Of a stretch of 64,000 nucleotides of DNA, positions 36,190 to 48,059 are shown one piece after another. Position 1 is the first letter of the stretch, and every line of letters begins with the position of its first letter. A program made the translations under genes and the position numbers. Origin of the DNA: Epiperipatus broadwayi (lineage: Eukaryota > Onychophora > Udeonychophora > Euonychophora > Peripatidae); the NCBI GenBank assembly GCA_028023455.1, contig JAQFVV010000013.1:13590258-13654257 (forward strand), in the 5' to 3' direction. Under the pieces are notes generated by a model. The model made no database searches and was not told the DNA's origin. It was given only the letters and a program-made list of their open reading frames with translations.

Positions 36190-36940
36190 AAAATCATATC
36201 TCAGAACATTCTTGTTCAAATATGTTATTCAGAATTATTTGCATACAGAATCATTTTAATAAAATTGCAAATACAATTTTACTTTTCCCAAAGACTTTAT
36301 CATGTGTTTGAAGTGTTTGTATTCAGTCATTTATAGTTAAAATCTGCAAAGCGCATGTGCAACAGCTTAATGCTGTTTAGCTATTACAATTTTACTTTTC
36401 ATTTATCAATGTGCATTCATTCAGTTTGACAAAAGGACAATTTCTCTTTCATTTGATCTCCAACTGTATGCATTGTATATAAATCAACATTGATATCTGA
36501 AAAAAGTGAAACTTAACTTATTATTAGTGGCAACCTTAGTCCACAAATTAATCAAACCAGCTTAACATTCCATATATTATTTTAAATTAAATATTACTAA
36601 TTCCAACAGCACACAAATAACTTTTACTACTGCTTAAATATGTAATGTTTAGGATTATAATCATATCACAGAACATTCTCATTCAAATATAAAGATCGCT
36701 GCTAATAATAAGTTTTAGCCTTTTCAGATATCAATGTTGATTTATTTACAATATATATGAGTGGAGATTTGATGAAAGAGGAATTCTCCTTTTATCAAAT
36801 TAAATGAATGAGCATTGATAAATGAAAAGTAAAATTGTATTTGCAGGTTTATTAAAGTGATTTCTTAAGGGTCTGCTCGCAAATAATTCTAACATATTTC
36901 AATTAGAATATTCTGTGATGACAATAAGTTATTTGCATTC
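36190..36940. repeat. Inverted repeat of about 250-bp arms, family unknown
   Basis: The left arm is in two pieces (about 36190-36295 and 36387-36540). The right arm is about 36690-36940 and inverted. A third partial unit ('actaattccaacag.acacaaataa', 36595-36625) lies in the centre, so the element is a partial tandem plus an inversion, like HH1 and HH2. I see no clean hammerhead core and no TSD. No coding capacity. Confidence 0.65.
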
Positions 36941-37167
36941 TGTTGAAATTAGTAATAAAATGTATAATTTATATTTTATAGTAGATAACTTCCCAAAAGC
37001 CATATGAAGATTAAAGAGGTTAATAAGAAGTAGAACTTTGGGTCATAGATTTCACTAGAAATTCATTTTGATCACTTCATAGTATTAAAAATCTTGTATA
37101 AAAGGATTAGTTATAATATTAGATGTAATTCCAAGAGATTTAAGCTTCCCCCCAAAAATGTAATTCA

Positions 37168-38330
37168 ATATAAATAATACATACAACACATATACTAAGA
37201 AAATCTTGTTTAATACTTTAAAATAAATATACTAAACATATCAAAATAGTATGCTAAGTATGCTTTTGACTAATTAATGGTCATAATCATAGCTATTATT
37301 ATCCAAGAGGGTTGCAATATTTATAGAAGAATTATAAAAGTGGTAATTTACCTAAAATTTAATTATAAGATGCAAATGAATTTAATTACATTAGCCATTT
37401 TTTGGCAGAGTAATGAAGGATTTTTCTTGTAGATTACATGTATATTATTGGCAATGTGTCAGACCTCTTTAACTTTGCATTGTTTCTCTTAGACCAGACA
37501 ATACTAATGAATGTAGATTCAAAGATGTTACTGTATTTGAACTCATGTTCAAGGAAGATAGATTTAATGTCTATATTAATTTTGGTTTGATTGTATTGAT
37601 ATTTGGGTTGCACAATTCTTGTAAAGAGATTGGTATGAGATTCTTCAAAGTGTACTATGTTTCAGTTTGTTTTATTACATGTAATTTTATATACTACTTA
37701 GGAAACCTGCTCTGGGGGCAGCTCATCTTTTGTATTGTTAGTCAGGTGGTTCAGAGTAAAAGAGATGCAAAAACTCTGTATGTTTCAGTGCATATTTGAT
37801 TTATATTGTGGGTTGCCTCAGATATATATGGTAATAATTTCCAGGGTTTTTCATCAGCATGAATAGGTCTGTTCCTAATTTTAATGCAGAATGTTTTGAC
37901 AATGTGAATGAGAGCTGAATCTTTTTATCCAATATAACATAAATCATTATATATTTCAATATTGATTTGCCACTTGGATTTGAATTAACAAAGATGATAG
38001 TTTCTATGTTAAAATGCTTTGATGCATGTAACCTTATGAGAAGTAGGTGTTAATTATTTGGGTCATATAATCACTTATGCTTGTGAACACGTTTAACCAG
38101 CATTTTATAATTTAATTGAATACCTTCACACTGAATATATGTCTAAAAACTTTATGCCTTTTAGATTATCTTTGTTTTCTATAGCCCAAGATCATGTTGT
38201 ATTTTCTTAATTTGGGCTTCTTCGATCACTAATTAGTCAAAAGTATTATCAGCGTACTATTTTAATATATTTAGTATATTTATTTTAAAATATTAAACAA
38301 GCTTTTCTTAACATACATGTTGTATGTATT
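37168..38330 (-). mobile_element. Penelope-like element, decayed, with inverted terminal arms
   Basis: Arms of about 100 bp (37170-37270 and 38225-38330) are inverted copies ('gtttaata.tttaaaataaa' block). On the minus strand inside, 'TKDELPPEQVS' then 'VVYKITC' (about 37740-37670) matches the segment leading into the PLE GIY-YIG nuclease. 'FLEHEFKYSNIFES' and 'SIVWSKRNNAKLKRSDTL' (about 37560-37440) match the following His/Asn and Arg-rich block. Stops and frame shifts break it. The plus-strand 84-codon frame at 37545-37799 is its antisense shadow. Confidence 0.65.
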
Positions 38331-38339
38331 TTTTACTTT

Positions 38340-39120
38340 GAATATTAGATATACTATTTAATAAAATTAGATTTATCGGATGCTAAAATATAAATGGATA
38401 GAATGAGTTAGATAATCAAATAAAATTTATCTATATTGAACTGAAAAATAACTAAAGTTTTTCAAGCATCTCGATTGGACAAACATTTTATATTTTTAAA
38501 TTGAGGAAAAACAAATTATTAATTGGATTTTGGTTCACATATACATCTATAATACAAGTAAGAAATAGTTTGTTTTTTTCTTAGTAAAAAGTCTGAATAT
38601 TTAAATAAGATTTAACTTTACTCTAAGTAAATGCAAGTTAACAAATAATATAATTTGTATGTGCATATTTGATTTGTATACAAATATTTCATTTGATATG
38701 GAAATTCTAACTATTATGTACTTTGAGACAAATTAGTTTTAGACTTATATTTAGATACATAGGTGGGATCACATTCCAATAAGAATCATCAAATTCTTGA
38801 GCTATAATACTAATCAAAGTTCAGTATACTAATTGGTATTTGGATATCAACTGTTATTTTATTGTTAGTTATTAATAAACATTTCTTTTAGTCAGAGGTA
38901 TTGGAACTAATTCCAAATATTTTAATAGTATCGAAGTTCGACTTTGATGCTTTAATGTTGAGGGAATTTTTAAAAAAAAAATTACAAATTTTATAAATAT
39001 TTTTAAGACAAGATTAAAATTACAAAAAATTTATGAACTAAATAAATATTCCTTGTGTTTACAAAAATATGATCCTAAAAAAATTGTAATAATCCTAGTT
39101 AATTTATGCTATTAAAGTGC
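38340..39120. other. AT-rich stretch, nothing recognised
   Basis: No supported gene or repeat. Confidence 0.5.
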
Positions 39121-39129
39121 ATTAATGTG

Positions 39130-39410
39130 TGTATTTTATGTTGATATACAGTACTAAAGAACTGTATTTTATATTGATGCAATACATTGATAAAATGTAT
39201 TTTAAGTTGATATATTACATTGGTAATTGTGTTTTATGTTAATGTATTGCACTCTTAAAGTACATTTTATGATGATAGCAACACTTATGGTTAATATTTA
39301 ATAATTGTACTTTATAGTAAATCACTGTCTTGATAAAATCTATTTTATGTCAGTACACCACTTTTGATAGTTTTATGTTGATATATTGCACTTCATGGAC
39401 TATATTTTTA
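39130..39410. repeat. Degenerate minisatellite, period about 33 bp
   Basis: About eight units, each with a 'tattttatgttgatatat' core followed by 'tgcactt' and 'gataaa' variants. Units differ by substitutions and small indels, indicating an old array. Confidence 0.7.
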
Positions 39411-40200
39411 GATATAATCTATTGGCTGTTTATTAAGCAAATTGGAATAAAAACTGCAGAGTTTGTCCTTATGAACTTCAGCATTTCTGAAATTCTTTTA
39501 ATGTTCTTCTTTTTAATATCAAAGATTAATGATTATTAATTAAAAACAGAAACTTCTTTCCATTATAATGTACAATCAAAAACTCTGGTTCTTTTGACTC
39601 CAAAAGTTCGTTCCAATGTCTCTGACCTTAAAGAGTTTTATTCCAACTCTGTACCTCTGACCCTGAAGAGTTTTATCCTGAGAGCTTTAATTCTTAAGAC
39701 TTATTCTATCCCTTTGACACTGAAGTATTACTTTGATAGCTCTAACCCTAAATAATTTTACTCTGGTATCTCTGATGTTGGAGAGTTACACTCTGCACCT
39801 CTGACCCTAAAAGTAGCTCTAACTAAAACAGTTTTATTCTGGCTCTTCTGGTCCTAAAGAATTTTACTCTTGTAGCTATATACCTAAAGAATATACCTGA
39901 TCCTGAAGAATTTTACTCTGATAGCAATAAATCTGTACTTCTTACCGTGAAAAATTGTAATCTATAACTCTTATTTTAAACAATTTTACTCTGTACTTTT
40001 CATCCTGAAGAGTTTCATTCCAGTAACTCTGATTTTAAAAAAAAATTATTTTATATTTCTGACTTTGAAGATTTGTATTCCAATATCTAAACAAAGCAAA
40101 ACTCTCCATACAGTATTGCCACCCTGTGCTAACCAGAGTAATCAATGAATGCCAGAAGGCTTATGCATAAAATCCCTATCTAATGCCTACTCATCCAATA

Positions 40201-40242
40201 TCCCCAGAATAGTTTCTGGCTTGTGGCCATTGTCAGTGAGGA
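40201..40242 (-). ncRNA. Hammerhead motif (HH1 copy C)
   Basis: Minus strand: stem I has six pairs (40237-40242 with 40201-40206). Stem II is UGGC/GCCA around loop CACAA, and GAAAC is intact. The box reads CUGACAA (40230-40236), with a G-to-A change in an invariant position, and the cleavage triplet is UUC. It is likely inactive. Confidence 0.65.
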
Positions 40243-40766
40243 GCTTTGGATCTGAGAGCACTGCACCTAGATCTTAGGATCTAATGCAACCCTCCAGCAC
40301 CCACCTTTTATCTCTACTTAACTATAAAACTATGAGAATAAAATTGAAAACACAAAAAATATTTTCAATCTAAGATCAATAGCTTATATAGTCATATGGG
40401 TCTGAATTCAGTTCAGCACCCATACATTTTGGTGTCTTTGGCTCTTTAACAACCATAGCCACCATTATCCTATTAGGCAGGATTGGTGTTAAATCATTAA
40501 GCATCACATGATCACTATCTCTTAATACTAGCACATATTTGTTTATAAACAAAGCAAAACTCTCCTTACAGTATTGCCACCCTGTATGGGTGCTGAACTG
40601 AGTTCAGACCCATATGACTATATAAGCTATTGAGATTAGATTGAAAATATTTTTTGTGTTTTCAATTTTATTCTCATAGTTTTGTAGTTAAGTAGAGATA
40701 AAAGGTGGGTGCTGGAGGGTTGCATTAGATCCTAAGATCTAGGTGCAGTGCTCTCAGATCCAAAGC

Positions 40767-40808
40767 TCCTCACTGACAATGGCCACAAGCCAGAAACTAG
40801 TCTGGGGA
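40767..40808 (+). ncRNA. Hammerhead motif (HH1 copy D)
   Basis: Stem I: UCCUCA (40767-40772) pairs with UGGGGA (40803-40808). Stem II is UGGC/GCCA with loop CACAA, which is the best-preserved stem II. GAAAC lies at 40793-40797, loop UA, cleavage triplet GUC at 40800-40802. The only defect is CUGACAA (40773-40779) for CUGANGA, again explicable as CpG decay. Confidence 0.7.
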
Positions 40809-41669
40809 TATTGGATGAGTAGGCATTAGATAGGGATTTTATGCATAAGTCTTCTGGCATTCATTGATTACTCTGGTTAGCACAGGGTGGCAATACTGTA
40901 TGGAGAGTTTTGCTTTGTTTATAAACAAATATGTGCTAGTATTAAGAGATAGTGATCATGTGTTGCTTAATGGTTTATTCCAATATCTCTAACTCTAAAG
41001 TGTTTTACACAGTTCTTTTAATCTTGAAGAATTTTACTCTGGTATCTCTAATCCTAAAAAGTAAATAAAAAAACTTTGTTTAAAATTTTGTATTTTAAAT
41101 TAATAAAACAATGCAGTTAGTAATTAATTATTTTGTGTGACTAATTAGTATCCCTTTACTCATACTCTTTTTTGTTGTACAGCTGTTCATAACTACTTTA
41201 TCATTGCTTTAAATCAAAACTTTATTTTTGAATTAAATTTATATGAAAATATTCACAATAAATTATAACTAAGGTTTGCTGATCAGAAAATAAGTTGTAA
41301 AGAATATGAGATTCTAAACATGTTTATGAAATAACTAATGCAATTGGAATAACAATGGATTTTTTTCTCTGTAATTATTAAAGAGATAGTCAGATATTAG
41401 AATTAGATATCTTGAAGTATTCTTATTATTATTACTATTATTATTTTTAGGAGGATGATGATGCTACTTAGGGTATAAAGTGGTAGTGAGTTACAGATGC
41501 AATTATAATTTGAAAATACTATAAGAACTTCTAATTACATTTTGCATCTTAGGAAATGTTATTAAAAATCCAAAACATTATTCAGATAATTAGTTACATA
41601 ATAGATCATAAGGTAATGATAATCTGCTGCAAAAATTTTATATGCTATAGCTTGTGAAGTTATTAATTA

Positions 41670-42265
41670 TTATGTATGGGTTTCAGACTTGAACACCAAC
41701 AGGCAAGCAATACAAAGGTGTTGGACCACGCAATGAGGAATGGAGAGATATAATATTGGTAATTAGAAGAAAGTTATTCTAACTTGAACAAGAATTAACT
41801 GAGACTTCCAATGAGTTGTATAACATTTGGAAGATTTTTTTTATATGTGTGAATGCATCTTTCCTCTTTAGTTCAATCTTATTACAACCATCCATTAGCT
41901 GAGAAGTTAGTCCAACCTCCCACACTATGAATACATTAGAAACATACACTTTTTCAAGTAATCCATATAACACAATCTATAGGTAAGAGAATAAACAGTT
42001 ATTACTTATATTATTAAAATAATTAAGAGGTTAAGATGAAAGAGGGCTGGACATATTGTAGAAGAGGTGATAATAGGATGGATAGTTGAAGTCTTAAACT
42101 GAAGTCCACGAGATTGTATAAGGCATAAAATGAGACCATGTTGAGAATGATGTATAAGAAAGTTTGCTTAATTGATTTGAAGAAGAATGGAAAAGAAATA
42201 CTATGGATTAGTAAAAGTCAATTGAACTTTAATTACTTGTATGCCATAGTGGACCAGCAATAGTT
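41670..42265 (+). pseudogene. Decayed LINE C-terminal region
   Basis: Plus-strand pieces 'MYGFQT' followed by 'QAIQRCWTTQ' and 'GMERYNIGN' (41670-41760) match 'LYGSETW....QRAMERAMLG'. 'RAGHIVEEVIIGWIVEVLN' followed by 'SPRDC' (about 42040-42110) matches 'WAGHIARR.DNRWT.EVLNWIPRDC'. The 41.83-42.0 kb part between them does not fit and includes the fragment shared with 18.9 kb, so it is probably an insertion. The same LINE family is seen at 56.1-56.5 kb. Confidence 0.55.
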
Positions 42266-42269
42266 GAAA

Positions 42270-44560
42270 ATGATCATGATTTCCAAAAATATTGTCCATC
42301 AAATATTCTCTGGGAATTAAATGTAGTATTTGACTGCATTTAAATATAATTAAAAGCCAAACTTCTTTATTTATTTTTCAATATATTTTTATTGTCAAAA
42401 AGCAATACTCATTTTATCAATCATAATCAACTTTAGTCAATGAAAAATCACCATAAATTATAAGGATGACAATTACTCTTAGTTTTGCTTAAAAAAAGCA
42501 TGGTATATGACCAAAAGCAAAAGCACACTGACAAACTTCAAAATGGTGAAGCATATTCTCGTAGAACTGACATATTGTGTTAAAATTACTATTAAATCTG
42601 ATAATTAAACAAACTTTAACTAACACAAAGATTACAAAACAGATTGAAAATGATCTTTTCTGAGCATATATATATATATATTGAGAATTTATTAGTTTCT
42701 AAATTGAAAAAGATGATTATTGTACTAGTTCTCCAATCAGTACGGCTACGGTTATTATGTGTAATAAATTTATATATGTTTTAGCAATTTCTATAAAATA
42801 ACTCCAACTGGCATAGAATGTAAAAACTTCAGAATAAGAATGGTAAATTAGACTTTAAACTATAAATAATTAAAGTTACTATATATATATTTGTAATTAC
42901 ATGTTGAATTATCTCAATCAACTAATTGAAAATGTTAAATGTTTTTAGAAAAATCCATACTTTATATATGTCCTTCTAAATAAATTTAACTGTTAATAAT
43001 AACATACAAGTTAGTACATTTCACAATGTTTTGAGTGATATTATTCTACTTTCTTCTTCTGATATTATGATTTGACTACTGACAGTTAATACAAGAATTG
43101 AATCAATGGTCTTTAGTTTTGTACTAATTAACGAGGCCATTCTATCAAAGACTAATGGTTTCATTTGGTAAAACATCTTCTTAAATCCAATATTCACAAA
43201 TATAAAGGTCAGTGGTTCAATTTTTATTCTAGCTATTACTGGTGAGACTGGCAATATCTAATAAAGAGAGAGGAATAAATAGTTTGAAACATTGAATGCC
43301 ATACTAACCTGGTATTCAGATTAACATGTGAATGTATTGAAGGAAGTTTGAAGTATCCTAAACATTTAAAAGATACATTTAGATAGAAGAAATAGTCCAA
43401 TCTTTAACTACAAATACAATGTCATTATCACAAAACTTTAGATATACATCTATGTACATTTCACTTTTATAAAGTTAGCAAAAAGCTTTAGACATATTAG
43501 GTTATAATTACATTATTTGTCTGAAAGCTTTGTGACACTGAGCAGTATTTTAGAAATAAGACTTTTCCAATATTATTAACCTTTCCAAGTTGTTTGATAC
43601 TTTTTTAATTCTTTTTATAATACTTATATTAGATAAATGTTTAAAAAATTTACTTCTCTTTTGTGGCTTTCATAATGCATTTTATTAAAATATCTGACAG
43701 TTTCAACTATTTAAAGTAGTCTTCTTCAAAGCTATAAAATACAATTGCATATAACAAATAATGTAATACAATAATATGTTATAGTATTAAAGGAGACTGT
43801 CAAATATTAAACTTATTAACTGTAATGCTGAACAATTTGATCTAGAGACAATGATACATTAACTATACATTAAGAACTGCATTGATATTGTATAACTTTT
43901 ATTACTATTAAAGTAGATATTCAACAAAAGGTTTAATTTATTTTACAGTTTTTATTGATTAATTTATTGAGATCTTAATTTGATTTTATTTATCTAAAAC
44001 TAGTGAAAAAATGATTTGTCCAATGGTGAATTGTCTTATTTATTTATTGGATAAGTGAGATTATATAATTTTGAAATTACTAAAAAATCTTACTACTATA
44101 TATCAATATATGAAAAAAATATATCATCCACAAATGAGATGGAGTAAATAAAGATGATACACATAATAATCATCAATGGTTAACTCAAATTTTATAAGTG
44201 CTTGTATCAAATTGAATTGATGCCAATGATGACTCTGCTGGAAGTAAATATGAGAAATGCAGTGTTCTCAAATGCTGAAGTTAAAGTAGATAATGAGTTA
44301 ATGTCTGTTTGAGTGCATAGTGTTCATTTTCAAAAGCTTATTTACAATTAATCTAGACTGGTATAATCTGTAAGATTCGCATAATAACTTCATGAAGAAG
44401 AAGTGATGCTTTTACAGCTATGCAACTTTGTATAGCATTAAATTATGGGGTTTTCCTGATCACTATTCTCCAAAATTATTGGCTCATTATAAAGATACTT
44501 ACTAATGGATTATAATGACTAATTTTGTTACTTGTTTTACCTTCATTTGTTAAATATCTC
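42270..44560. other. AT-rich stretch, nothing recognised
   Basis: The minus frame at 43021-43254 (77 codons) shows no family signature. No repeats supported. Confidence 0.5.
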
Positions 44561-44571
44561 CTGTAGATCAA

Positions 44572-44610
44572 AGGGTGGGCACACCTTTTTAGAGCAATGA
44601 CTACTTGTAA
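44572..44610. repeat. Possible hAT terminus
   Basis: 'gggtgggcacaccttttta' resembles the CAGGGGTGGGCAAACTTTTT-type terminal repeats of many hAT elements. I could not find a matching opposite end nearby, so this is a single-ended guess. Confidence 0.3.
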
Positions 44611-44619
44611 TTTTCTCCA

Positions 44620-46045
44620 AGTGTTGCAATCTACCTCTTATGTATTCCATGCAAGGTCTCAAAATATCATTTAATGTTTTTTTTTGCACAACATATATAA
44701 GATACATGTTTTGCATTCTTCATTCATTGTGAATAAAAACTGTTTTTTTCCATTCTGTATTAAAATTGTATTCTTTCTTTTCTTTGCAATTGTTTAAGAC
44801 ATTATACCCCTCTTTTAAAATGTAATAAAATATTAATTTTTCATAATAAATTAATTTAATCTGTACAAGTGTCACACAAAAAAAACACAATTATTAGCTT
44901 TGTGACTGACTGAACATATTCAATGCTGCATCTTTGCATTGTGCAGTGAATGTTAGTTAAGACATTTAATCTGTGATTAATGCACACATCATCATGCATT
45001 TCAAATGAAGGTACATGTGTAGTCTGACCTGACTACACTCAGTAATCCTTATTATGAAGAGCCTATTTTCACCTGCATTAACTGTAAATATACAAAAGAT
45101 ATATTTCTTTTATGAATAGTTATCTAATCTTGCATAAAATAGTATGTTGCATTATTTTTTTAAATTCAGACATTCACTCTGCAATTTCTTGATAATACAT
45201 TAGTGGACCATGATTAAGGTCTTGTCCACTTAATTGTTCAATCTTTTTCTACCTTTTCCTTTTTTTTTCATAGCAGCTACAAATATATTCATAATTTCTT
45301 TTATCTTTATGTATATGTTATACAAGCTTTATCATTAATAATTTTATTAATTTATTCTCTTTAATATGTTCACATTGTAAATCCTATTCTTCCAATTCAT
45401 CTTTTTCATTTTCCAAACTCAATAGTTTCAATCTTTTTAGTTCTTTTCTTTAATTAGCTCTATTTTATAATGGTGCAATGATATTTATTTCCTGTTTTTA
45501 TTTGGGCACTAAAAGTTTATGATTGGCTGTCAGTTGGTATAGTAATAATTTATATTATTGGACAAATGATGATATTTCTTTATTGTTCTAAATTGTGTTT
45601 TCACATTAAATACAGTTATAATTTAGGAACATTATTTCTTTCATAATTACTAGCTTATTTTTTTTTTCTTTTTTTATATCTCAGATGCCACAGCTTAACA
45701 TAGCTAATTTACCTGTGTCCAAACATAAATCTACACACCTATTCATTACTATATCTCAGAATTCTGGATCATCAAAAGCATAAGATTACAGTAATTATCA
45801 AGACCTTAGAGAAGAGGCTCAGACAATGAATAAATATTAAGATGTTGTGTAATAAAATATTTACTATTACTACTTGAAGAATGATTTTAATTTACAAAAT
45901 AGAGTTTAATATTTAAAAGATGGCTAATAATAAAGTGATGAGAAAGTAATTATCTCTTCTTAAAGATTAAGTAATACTGTCATATGAATCACAAATATGT
46001 TCTGATCCTTAGAATCACAAAAAAGATATAGTAACAATAATATAG
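44620..46045. other. AT-rich stretch, little recognised
   Basis: 'gattggctgtcagttggta' at about 45522 recalls an HH3 block. Otherwise nothing supported. Confidence 0.4.
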
Positions 46046-46050
46046 TTGTA

Positions 46051-46884
46051 TAATAATAATAATCAAAAAATAATGAATTCTTTACAATATATCAAAATGT
46101 TTTATACATTAAAAGCCTTTTTCAGCACCTGATGATCTATTACAATAAGGAATTATTTCAGACACAAAACTATCTAGTGTTCAATAATGAAATTAAAACA
46201 AACAATACCAATATAAATCATTAAAATAAATCAAAACCCACATATATAAATCCAGTAATTACAAAATAATTGACTATATCATAACAATACAATAAATAAA
46301 ATAAATTATATGCATTTTTCTTTTTATACAATTATATATATATATCTCAATTTATATAATTTTTCATTCATTTTTATTTAATTAACCAATTATTAACCAA
46401 ATTTATATAAGTCTTGTAAATATTCATACAATTATTTAAATTATTTTTAATATAATATGTTTCATATATTTGTCTTCTTTTTGAATCTTTAATGTAATTT
46501 AAACATTTAATACTTTTTGTAGCATCTATATTCTATGTCCATATTTCAAGAAATGAATGTGTAATACAGCTTTATCACCTCTTCTATTAATTGCATTATT
46601 GTGTTCTTTGGCTCTTACCTCTAATTGTTTTCCAGTACACACAAAGTAAATAATTTTACAAATTTCATATGTAATTTTATATACAATTCCTTTTTTGTAC
46701 CACACATCATCTCTTAACCTAGAGCACTAGATGGTTTTATATCTGAAATAGTTTGGTAATGTAATAGATTATTAACATTTGAAAAGGGCACTGAATCAGG
46801 TGCTGAAAAAGGTATTTTAATGTATAAAACATTTTGATATTTATATAACTGTTAAGAATTTATTATTTTCTGATTATTATTTAA
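46051..46884 (-). mobile_element. Penelope-like element fragment with inverted terminal arms
   Basis: Arms at about 46051-46193 and 46722-46884 are inverted copies (blocks 'tcaaaatgttttatacatta', 'cagcacctgat', 'tagtgttc/gagcacta'). Between them the minus strand carries the endonuclease remnant described separately. Inverted terminal repeats next to a GIY-YIG coding end fit a 5'-truncated Penelope-like element. No TSD was identified. Confidence 0.72.
46378..46705 (-). pseudogene. GIY-YIG endonuclease remnant of a PLE
   Basis: An open stretch of about 57 codons reads 'WYKKGIVYKITYEICKIIYF' then 'VCTGKQLEVRAKEHNNAINR', ending at a stop after 'FLKYGHRI'. GIVY and YFV correspond to the GIY and YIG boxes, Arg in 'EVRAKEH' is at the catalytic Arg position, and His and Asn positions follow. 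In another phase downstream, 'NYIKDSKRRQIYETYYIKNN' fits the PLE C-terminus. The CX2C pair usually found before YIG is reduced to one Cys. It is too short to be a working protein. Confidence 0.7.
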
Positions 46885-47099
46885 TGGAAGAACAGCATAA
46901 AGATATTTATTCTTTTCCAATTTTGATGATAAATGTATAATTATATATTAGCAATTATGTAATATTGCAATATCACACAATATATGACTTGCTTTATTGA
47001 TTATTAGCAATTATGAATGTATTTTTCAATTATTACAAATGTTATTAATTGACAAATTCTGACAAATAAATATGTAACTGATTTTTAAGTTAACAGAAA

Positions 47100-48050
47100 T
47101 TTTTTATATGTTAAATTAGAATAAATAAATAAATAAGTAAATAAATTTTGAATTATTTCAAATATAAATTTTTAGCAAAAGTCTCTCTTTTTAAATCTTT
47201 CAAACGGTAGTCTCTGATTTCATTGTAGTTGTTCATATCAGAATTATATATTGTTGCTTCTAGAATATTTCTATCACTTCATTTTAGAAGATAATATTGT
47301 AATATTAAACCTAAAAAGTATTTTATTGATTTTATGTTATATTTTTCTCATAATTTAAATAAGCATAACTAATGGAATAATTTGTAGTCAGAGGTAGCAA
47401 CTTCTTTACATGCAGTCAATGAATAGTTCTTTAGCCAGATATCTTGGGTTGTAGATTAATGAGGAATCAGTCATTTCATGGAACAGTTGATTGGCAGGTA
47501 TTTGGAGGTTTGTTAATGCTGCAGGCTTTTCCAATTATTTCTGCTCCATTGAACTTCATCTCACTCTCCTTTCACAGCTAATAAAAATAAATTTTCATCA
47601 TAATTAAGTTTAAGTGGCTATATTCAACTGACAGAATCTTTTACAAACTCTTGAAGTTGTTGAATTTATTACTTAGCAAGCATTTCTAAGAATTTTTTTT
47701 ATTTTATTAAAGAAATGACTTTATTATTGTAACAAATGTTTATAAGAGGGATACATTGCTATAAAAGTAGTTCTAAAGATTGTCCTAAAATGTCTAAAAA
47801 TAGTCTTGGCATCTTTCCTATGTTGCGATTGTGTTTTCCTAAAAGTTCAACCTTGCAATCACTGCCCGTTCAGCTTTTCTTTTGCTCATTATTCCAGTTT
47901 TAAACCTGCCACACTATTTAAACATCATTTAAGGCATTGTTTAGCATGTTTTGTTTTAAACTAGTTGTTTTCAGATAAGTTTCATCTATGTTGCTCTAGC
48001 TACTATTAATGCTAACATTTACATAGTTATTGTCAGTATTTGTTGGCAGC
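47100..48050. other. Probable LINE 3' flank, otherwise unassigned
   Basis: Lies downstream of the minus-strand LINE at 48.06-49.48 kb and may include its 3' untranslated region. No distinct feature was supported. Confidence 0.35.
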
Positions 48051-48059
48051 AACTTGCCT

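Larger units (their letters stand above)
40089..40975. mobile_element. HH1 inverted multimer inserted in minisatellite, with TSD
   Basis: The left part (40089 to about 40585) reads on the minus strand as tail, spacer, body, hammerhead and truncated tail. The right part (about 40588-40975) reads on the plus strand as body, hammerhead, tail and end block. The tail landmark 'caatactgta.ggagag' recurs about 461 bp apart on the minus side, giving the unit length. 'tattccaatatct' at 40076-40088 and 40976-40988 is a 13-bp TSD, although flanking minisatellite units make chance identity possible. No coding capacity. Confidence 0.82.
39590..41065. repeat. Degenerate minisatellite, about 32-bp unit, split by HH1
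   Basis: Units of the form 'ctctgaccctgaagagttt' plus 'tactctg' or 'tattccaa' repeat through 39590-40088 and resume at 40976-41065. The gap is exactly the HH1 insertion 40089-40975. Divergence is high but the 'tctga.cct.aa.agtttta' pattern is clear. Confidence 0.8.
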
